Source: Methylocapsa sp. (GTDB lineage Bacteria > Pseudomonadota > Alphaproteobacteria > Rhizobiales > Beijerinckiaceae). From it: DNA of 6,107 nt. A program made the translations under genes and the position numbers. Location of the stretch: the NCBI GenBank assembly GCA_017353815.1, contig JAFMSB010000112.1, forward strand, positions 1 to 6,107. Reading direction: 5' to 3'. Below, piece by piece: positions 1 to 6,107 of this stretch. The notes beneath the pieces are model-generated. The model was not told the DNA's origin. It ran no database searches and worked only from the letters and a program-made list of their open reading frames with translations. Position 1 is the stretch's first letter. Every line of letters begins with the position of its first letter.

Positions 1-91
1 CCTCGCCCACAAGTACACCCGCAAGATGATCAAATGGGGTCTTAATCTAGATTCCGAATCGCACTCAACTGTCGCGACTGATTGTGCCGCG

Positions 92-292
92 TCAGCCTGC
101 GGGCTTCGATCTCATACCGGACGGCCATTTGGTCCGTAGCGTCGTGCCCAGCAGGCTTGCGCCGGGTGATAGGTGGCGAGGTAGGGCGTGCGCCCCCGCA
201 ACGTCGGTAAGATCGATGGCCGCTATTGCGCGGGCTTCATCCAAAACCTGTCGCGCCCTGTTGAGGCAGTCGGAATCTTCCGGACTCGTCAT
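92..292 (-). pseudogene. HEPN-domain toxin remnant (partner of MNT), frameshifted
   Basis: The ATG at 292-290 overlaps the TGA that ends the upstream MNT remnant (ATGA overlap), the usual layout of MNT-HEPN pairs. The first ~30 residues fit a HEPN family N-terminus: a helix-rich stretch with EARAIAAIDLTDVAG. The expected continuation, YLATYHPAQA (compare the common AYxAxxHAAQA helix), is present at 183-154 but in a different frame, so a frameshift lies near 184-190. The zero-frame reading then runs as an unrelated arginine/proline-rich tail to a stop near 92. Family members are about 120 residues; here the second half, including the Rx4-6H ribonuclease motif, is not recognisable. In intact systems HEPN is an RNase toxin neutralised by MNT-mediated AMPylation. 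This copy is almost certainly dead. The family call is from pattern recognition only. Confidence 0.6.
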
Positions 293-688
293 AGTTCGAG
301 GCCATCGCGCCGGACTTCGTGCATCAGCGGAGTGCGTTCACGGTAGGCGCCGGCCGGAAAGGTTACGAAGTTATGACTGCCCTAGTGCCATAGAGAATGT
401 CGGTTTCAATTTCCGCAAGCCGCCCGCTCTCTTCCCAGAAACTTGCCGGATCTTTCACAAAAACCGCAATATCGTAATCAGACATGCGCATCTCCGCGCG
501 CGCGAGCCATACAGCACAACTCGCTCAAGCCGATTACCATAAACTTCGCCCAGCGCCGCGCGGAAACGTTTAAGGATCGGGTCATTGGATATGTTCTTCG
601 GGATTTGAGAAACACCTGCAATTTCAAATGATAATACCTCTAAGAAGTAATCAACACGGAGAAAGGCCGCACAGTGCTCGAATTTCAC
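289..688 (-). pseudogene. MNT-type nucleotidyltransferase antitoxin remnant, multiply disrupted
   Basis: The zero-frame piece reads NDPILKRFRAALGEVYGN RLERVVLYGSRAR, the N-terminal part of a minimal nucleotidyltransferase with its GSRAR(GD) catalytic signature. The GD that should follow is in another frame after a (CG)5 tract at 495-504; SDYDIAVFVKDPASFW, with the second catalytic DxD, follows at 482 downwards in a further frame. An in-frame TAA lies at 365-363, and the typical C-terminal tail YRERTPLMHEVRRDGLEL resumes in yet another frame and ends at the TGA 291-289. All the expected blocks are therefore present in order, but at least three frame disruptions and one stop separate them. The apparent GTG start (688-686) overlaps the stop of the preceding antitoxin remnant. 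The ~34 residues before NDPILKRF are not typical of the family, so the true start may have been nearer 590. Intact homologues AMPylate the cognate HEPN toxin. Confidence 0.75.
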
Positions 689-902
689 ATCTCCTCCATC
701 AACTCACGGAAATAGCGGGTGTAGGGGATGCCTCTGACCTCGGCGCGGGTTTTGACGGCGTCAAGCAAGGCTTGGGCACGCGCATGTTGAGCTGCGCGGC
801 CTTATTCTCGAACTCGAACCGCACGAGCTTGGATTGCGAAAAATCGCACTCTGACAAGTCGGCAGTATCGACAAATCTTTCCGCCTCTTTGCCAATCTTG
901 AC
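685..902 (-). pseudogene. CopG/BrnA-type ribbon-helix-helix antitoxin remnant, frameshifted, start lost
   Basis: On the minus strand one frame reads EAERFVDTADLSECDFS then KLVRFEFENKAAQLNMRVP, a close match in style to the small CopG-type antitoxins of type II systems (Pfam 'CopG antitoxin', BrnA-like). After codon CCC (776-774) a single base appears to be missing near 772. The remainder, ALLDAVKTRAEVRGIPYTRYF, continues in the next frame to a TGA at 687-685. No start codon is found in front of the EAERF block; an in-frame TAG lies about 15 bases upstream. These antitoxins bind DNA through the ribbon-helix-helix and neutralise a BrnT-like RNase. No BrnT-like toxin is visible upstream, where the intact PEBP gene ends only 20 bp away. 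The combined loss of start and frame makes this a pseudogene. Confidence 0.75.
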
Positions 903-922
903 GACCGGAAACTAACATCGGC

Positions 923-1381
923 TCAGCGCTCGTAAACTCCGACGAGAACCGCTTCGGCAAGCACATGCTTGCGCGCCTCCCGCTCAATGTCCTTGCACGA
1001 GGCATTTTTTTGCGCAGGCAGGCTCGGTGTTGAAACCGCCAGCAGCCGGAAATGGTAATGATGCGGGCCATGACCGCGCGGCGGGCAGGGACCTCCATAG
1101 CCCGTGCGGCCAAAATCGTTGATTGCCTGCTTAAACCCCTCGCCGCCCTCGGACCGCCCGGCATTCTCAGGCAAAGAGGTCCCGGAAGCCGGAATGTCGT
1201 AAGCTGCCCAATGATGAAAAATCCTTCCCGGAGCATCGGGATCGTCGCAGAGAAGAACGAAGCTCGCCGTTTGTTCTGGTGCGCCGTTCCATTGAAGCGG
1301 AGGAGACAGGTCGTCGCCGTCGCAAGAAAAGCGCCGCGGAATTGCGCCGCCGTCGGAAAAAGCGCTCGATCGAAGCTGCAT
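923..1381 (-). CDS. YbhB/YbcL family (PEBP-like) protein
   Basis: A 152-residue intact reading frame matching the phosphatidylethanolamine-binding-protein superfamily, bacterial YbhB/YbcL branch, in both length and motifs. Residues 1-30 hold the FSCDGDDLSPPLQW block, 46-51 the DDPDAP signature that lines the ligand pocket, 57-64 HHWAAYDI, and 95-111 the YGGPCPPRGHGPHHYHF block. No signal peptide is seen, so it is probably cytoplasmic. The ATG at 1381-1379 has a strong purine-rich ribosome binding site (AAGGGAGG, 1395-1388) six bases upstream, which decides the start. The biochemical role of bacterial PEBP proteins is poorly defined: they may bind small anionic ligands, and kinase inhibition is inferred from eukaryotic relatives only. 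It ends 20 bp before the decayed antitoxin on the same strand and is divergent from the MFS gene. Longer overlapping frames here are shadows. Confidence 0.93.
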   Translation of the reverse strand: MQLRSSAFSDGGAIPRRFSCDGDDLSPPLQWNGAPEQTASFVLLCDDPDAPGRIFHHWAAYDIPASGTSLPENAGRSEGGEGFKQAINDFGRTGYGGPCPPRGHGPHHYHFRLLAVSTPSLPAQKNASCKDIEREARKHVLAEAVLVGVYER

Positions 1382-1387
1382 GGCTCG

Positions 1388-1395
1388 CCTCCCTT
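1388..1395 (-). promoter_or_regulatory. Ribosome binding site of the PEBP gene
   Basis: The minus strand reads AAGGGAGG, close to a perfect Shine-Dalgarno, six bases before the ATG at 1381. It supports that ATG over out-of-frame starts further upstream. Confidence 0.75.
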
Positions 1396-3692
<2,297 letters not shown>

Positions 3693-3749
3693 GGCCAAGG
3701 GAAAGGCCCGCTGGTCCAAGTAAATCGGGATCGATTTTACACGCGCAAC

Positions 3750-3770
3750 TTTTTAGAATAATTCTAAAAA
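3750..3770. promoter_or_regulatory. AT-rich palindrome resembling an Irr iron-control element (ICE)
   Basis: Perfect 10-bp arms around a single central base. The core TTTAGAATAATTCTAAA (3752-3768) fits the form TTTAGAA-N3-TTCTAAA, which I recall as the ICE consensus bound by Irr, the haem-responsive Fur-family regulator of Rhizobiales. The inverted repeat is seen directly; the Irr assignment is inferred from the motif. It lies ~57 bp after the MFS stop and no start codon of a clear gene lies close downstream, so a regulated target is not evident. It could instead be part of a partition-site structure or a weak terminator stem. Confidence 0.45.
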
Positions 3771-3786
3771 TGTTTCACGTGAAACA
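3771..3786. promoter_or_regulatory. parS centromere-like site (ParB binding)
   Basis: The sequence TGTTTCACGTGAAACA is a perfect 16-bp palindrome identical to the widely conserved chromosomal parS consensus bound by ParB/Spo0J. Five A on the left and five T on the right extend the perfect inverted repeat to 26 bp (3766-3791). ParB, a CTP-dependent clamp, loads at parS and slides onto flanking DNA, recruiting ParA and SMC for origin segregation. Location in a gene-free stretch fits a functional site. parA and parB are not in this window. An intrinsic terminator is the main alternative because the stem is followed by T residues, but its AT-rich stem and exact parS identity argue against that as the main role. 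Confidence 0.87.
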
Positions 3787-3809
3787 TTTTTGTCCGGTCG
3801 CCGCCAAAA

Positions 3810-3853
3810 ATCTTACAAGCCGAAAACCGGGGTTCATCTCGATTTTGTAAGAT
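3810..3853. repeat. Inverted repeat, 9-bp arms ATCTTACAA / TTGTAAGAT
   Basis: Arms at 3810-3818 and 3845-3853 are perfect complements around a 26-base spacer, just right of parS. A further copy of the core (TGTAAGATT) lies at 3934-3942. Function unknown; it could be a protein site pair or chance. Confidence 0.4.
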
Positions 3854-4490
3854 CGCGCAATTCTTTGGTGCGATTGAAATCGGGCGGGCGCGGCGCCTCG
3901 ATTACAAAGTCCGGCGCCAGAAGCGTGCTTTGGTGTAAGATTCCTACATGCCAAGGTTGGATTTGAGACGATCGAGCCGCTGCCTGTCCCCGGCGGCCAC
4001 CATCAGGTGACAACGCGCCATCTACAAAGACGGAGCATTTTTGCACCTGAAATGTACACCGAGAAAGTTTCGCAAAATCAATGGCCCATTTTTTGGCGCA
4101 GGATTTTTGGCTTTTGCACGTCCAAGGCCATCCGAATAAACAAAAAGGCCCAAAAACTAGATGCGCGACACTTGCTCGGTACCATCGTTCGAACAAGAAT
4201 GTTGCTACGTACCGCAATCACCCTCATAAAAGCTGCACGAATTCTTCTGTTTGTGGTCGTTTCTAAGCCGAAGCTGCTAATCACCCGTGTCTGTGGTTCA
4301 CGAAGTTTGGCGTAACTTTTTTCGCCCCTGGAATAGGGTTGGCGCGCTCGCCAGCCGGGCTGTAAATTCCACAATATGCGATCATCGTCCTTCATCGGGA
4401 CGGCTACTACCAAGGACGCTGCGGAACTGCGAAAATCGCACTTGAGCTATTTGAATCCAACCTTGCGCGCAGTTTGCTTATTATCGGCCG

Positions 4491-5324
4491 TTACCTGCCG
4501 CCCGGTCGTGAGATTTTACCGAGAACGCGACGGATGCGCATGATACCGTTCGATATGGCCGACAAAGGCGGCGGCGGGGGTTTAGAGATTTTCGAAGGGC
4601 CAAGGATTTCAAAAGAATTGAAATGGTCCCAATCTCTATTGTCATGGCGGGTTTTTCGCAAGACAAGCATGTTTTCGCATGGCTGTGGAACCACCTCATA
4701 TGATCGGTTGCTTAGGATGAAATTCGTCGCTGTTCGGACGGAGTTCAACCACATGTCATCGAAAACGACGAGGCCTCCAGGCTGCAAGATTTGATCTGAC
4801 AAATAGAAATTGACGATCACGTCGTCAAACCTATGGATCCCGTCTATAAAGACGAAGTCGAATTTTGCCCTCTTTCGAATCAGGTCCGAAAGAGCATGTA
4901 TCGAAAAGTTCTCTATCCACTCGAACCTCACTCCGAACCCAAGCCGCTTGACCTGAGCAAGCCCTATTCCGTGGAAGGTATGTTTTTCCCACGGATCTAT
5001 AGCGACATGGAAGGCATTGGATCGTGACTGTAGCGCATCTAGCATCCAGACGGTAGAAAAACCGTAAGCAAAGCCAACTTCTAAAGACCGTTTGACCGAA
5101 TAAGATCGCATGAGTTTGTGCACCCGTGCGCCTTGTTCTATAGAAATTCCAATATTTTTGTTGATTGTTATCGGCCCATGGATCTCCGTTCCATAACACC
5201 TGTCAGTTCCATACATATCCGCGAGAACATCGAGCGTTCTCTGATGCAGACCAGAGCACGCGAGATTGATTTCATCGCCAATGGCGATGGTATTGGCCTT
5301 TTGCACAAATTGGCCGTGCTGCAC
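4491..5324 (-). CDS. Class I SAM-dependent methyltransferase (Methyltransf_24 type)
   Basis: A 277-residue protein with a Rossmann-type methyltransferase core. Motif I is SLEVGFAYGFSTVWML (80-94; SAM-binding glycines with the preceding Glu82). VAIDPWEKH (107-115) ends strand 2 with the acidic residue Asp110 expected to bind the SAM ribose. FDFVFIDGIHRFDDV (155-169) is the motif-IV-like strand with the DGxH signature typical of this group, and LQPGGLVVFDDMW (180-192) is the following strand with the conserved DD. The N-terminal ~75 residues are likely a substrate-facing cap. The C-terminal tail holds a run of five or more prolines (249-253) followed by a basic segment. The start is GTG at 5324, with GAGGAG (5334-5329) four bases upstream; an in-frame TAG just before it excludes a longer form. 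It lies 65 bp after the SGNH gene, probably in one operon. Substrate unknown; a sugar or small molecule is plausible. Confidence 0.88.
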   Translation of the reverse strand: MQHGQFVQKANTIAIGDEINLACSGLHQRTLDVLADMYGTDRCYGTEIHGPITINKNIGISIEQGARVHKLMRSYSVKRSLEVGFAYGFSTVWMLDALQSRSNAFHVAIDPWEKHTFHGIGLAQVKRLGFGVRFEWIENFSIHALSDLIRKRAKFDFVFIDGIHRFDDVIVNFYLSDQILQPGGLVVFDDMWLNSVRTATNFILSNRSYEVVPQPCENMLVLRKTRHDNRDWDHFNSFEILGPSKISKPPPPPLSAISNGIMRIRRVLGKISRPGGR

Positions 5325-5328
5325 TTCG

Positions 5329-5334
5329 CTCCTC
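5329..5334 (-). promoter_or_regulatory. Ribosome binding site supporting the GTG start of the methyltransferase
   Basis: The minus strand reads GAGGAG four bases before the GTG at 5324. Together with the in-frame TAG slightly upstream it fixes this non-ATG start. Confidence 0.6.
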
Positions 5335-5389
5335 GCCTACGTTGACTGGACTATCTCAGTGGCCGGGAGGAACCCTTACCGCTGACTGG

Positions 5390-6107
5390 TCAATTGCGAT
5401 TCGATGCCAGAACCCCGGGCATATTCTGCTCGAGGTAGTTCTTGAGAAGGGCGGCACGCAAGCGATTGGCCAAACCTGTCGGGTGCCCGTCGCCGGGAAT
5501 GTTGAGCGCCATCCCGGCAGCGGCCTCATTGCCGAGCGACGCGTCGACAACAGCTGCGCCCCCATCTTGCATGCGCTGCATGATGTCCGCATTCGTAAAA
5601 CCCGTCCCGCGCAGGTAATTTTCGTCCCAGTTGAAATAAAGGACGACTGCGGGAGCACCATATTTCGACCTTGCAAGATTTACCACAGCGAGAGTGATCT
5701 GGATATAGAGTTCGACGTCATCATGGCTCAACGCGCGCCGGTAGGGGGCGACGAGCCAGCGGTAGGCGGCCGAATTCTGGAGCCACTCCTCCCACCAAAG
5801 CCTTGGCCCCTCATAGCACGTGCCCTTCAGAATTAATTTGCCATTCTCGATAATATAGCGTGGCCCCCGGCGCGCCCAATGCACCTTACACGCACAGCGC
5901 TCAGCATGTATGACGGAGGTCAGAATCACGACGAGTTTTGGATGCGGCCCGATCACGGAATCGTAGGTCCCGGATTGCAGTTCTCTCAAGAACTGCTGCG
6001 GCCCATAGCCTGAGAAGCCAAGGTTGAGCACCCGTTCTTGGCGCCCAATGCTATCGGCAAACAATTGCGGTAAAGTTTCATCATCGTTCAACCCGTCCCC
6101 AAACGTG
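5390..6107 (-). CDS. SGNH/GDSL-type hydrolase, N-terminus cut by the window edge
   Basis: The frame is open to the right edge and reads TFGDGLNDDETLPQLFAD at its visible start. This is what normally follows the GDS(F) nucleophile block in SGNH proteins of the 'GDSFTFGDGV' type, so the catalytic Ser lies just outside the window and the TTG at 6091 is not the true start. About 238 residues are visible. VLNLGFSGYGPQQ is block II with its oxyanion Gly, and LVVILTSVIHAE is the next strand, where the usual block III Asn (GxND) is not evident. Near the C-terminus GDGHPTGLANRL provides the catalytic Asp and His (block V). The visible part has no TM segment; a leader may be missing. Such proteins act as esterases or O-acyl-modifying enzymes on polysaccharides or lipids. 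It is upstream of and co-directional with the methyltransferase, suggesting a shared pathway. Confidence 0.82.
   Translation of the reverse strand, partial: TFGDGLNDDETLPQLFADSIGRQERVLNLGFSGYGPQQFLRELQSGTYDSVIGPHPKLVVILTSVIHAERCACKVHWARRGPRYIIENGKLILKGTCYEGPRLWWEEWLQNSAAYRWLVAPYRRALSHDDVELYIQITLAVVNLARSKYGAPAVVLYFNWDENYLRGTGFTNADIMQRMQDGGAAVVDASLGNEAAAGMALNIPGDGHPTGLANRLRAALLKNYLEQNMPGVLASNRN

Larger units (their letters stand above)
3693..4490. other. ~800-bp stretch without a convincing gene, containing parS
   Basis: Frames of 60-130 codons exist on both strands, but none shows a recognisable domain, a good ribosome site or a protein-like composition, and they overlap one another. What can be seen: the two adjoining palindromes at 3750-3791, a TGTAAGAT motif in three copies (3846-3853, 3934-3941, and inverted at 3810-3817), a G+C-rich hairpin (about 4338-4357) and, at 4366-4490, a plus-strand open frame with somewhat protein-like content but no start codon. 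AT content rises around 3740-3870 and 4070-4330. No DnaA-box cluster was found, so this is not itself an obvious origin. No clear intrinsic terminator follows the MFS gene before the palindromes. Confidence 0.6.

Noticed and set aside
2..139. Plus-strand frame open from the left edge (LAHKYTRKMIKWGL...), possibly the end of a gene
   Set aside because: Only about 45 codons, no recognisable domain, and it runs antisense into the HEPN remnant; cannot be separated from chance without upstream sequence.
84..542. 152-codon plus-strand reading frame
   Set aside because: It is antisense to the MNT/HEPN remnants, is arginine/serine-rich and has no domain; a high-GC shadow frame.
3766..3792. Intrinsic transcription terminator reading of the parS palindrome (stem followed by T residues)
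   Set aside because: The stem is AT-rich with no stable loop, and the exact parS identity explains the symmetry better; some termination activity is not excluded.
4335..4360. G+C-rich hairpin as a terminator or tRNA-like arm
   Set aside because: It lacks a T-tract on either strand in the right place and no cloverleaf can be drawn.
3834..4413. Overlapping 100-127 codon frames on both strands
   Set aside because: They overlap each other, have no ribosome site or motif, and sit in the parS-bearing spacer.
3693..4490. Replication origin (oriC) in the parS spacer
   Set aside because: No cluster of TTATNCACA DnaA boxes was found, and neither dnaA, parAB nor other typical origin neighbours are present in the window.

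Overview
The window looks like alphaproteobacterial, probably Hyphomicrobiales (Rhizobiales), chromosomal DNA. This is inferred from the moderately high GC, the protein styles, a perfect ParB-type parS palindrome, and a neighbouring palindrome that matches the Irr iron-control element as I remember it for that order. No rRNA, tRNA, CRISPR array or insertion sequence was seen. The sequence alone does not fix a genus.

Left part (about 1-920, minus strand): a graveyard of toxin-antitoxin genes. Reading leftwards there is a CopG/BrnA-type antitoxin remnant (902-685), a MNT-type nucleotidyltransferase remnant (688-289) and a HEPN-type partner remnant (292-92). Each is broken by one or more frameshifts or stops, but the GTGA and ATGA overlaps between them survive, so they once read like one translationally coupled unit. 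Just upstream on the same strand is an intact PEBP / YbhB-family gene (1381-923).

Middle (1686-3692, plus strand): a 668-residue DHA2-type (14-TM, EmrB/QacA-like) drug/proton antiporter. It carries an extra C-terminal soluble domain of about 140 residues that resembles a MarR-like winged helix. It is divergent from the PEBP gene, with about 300 bp between the two start codons.

Non-coding stretch (3693-4490): no convincing gene. It contains the most notable signal of the window. A perfect 16-bp parS sequence (3771-3786), extended to a 26-bp perfect palindrome (3766-3791), is directly abutted by a second, AT-rich 10+1+10 palindrome (3750-3770). Chromosomal parS sites bind ParB and usually lie near the replication origin, so this locus is probably origin-proximal and lies at or near the partition centromere.

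Right part (4491-6107, minus strand): a probable two-gene operon. An SGNH/GDSL-type hydrolase, cut by the right window edge, is followed by a class I SAM-dependent methyltransferase (Methyltransf_24 type). Such pairs are common in surface-polysaccharide or secondary-metabolite modification loci, but the exact substrate cannot be read from the sequence.
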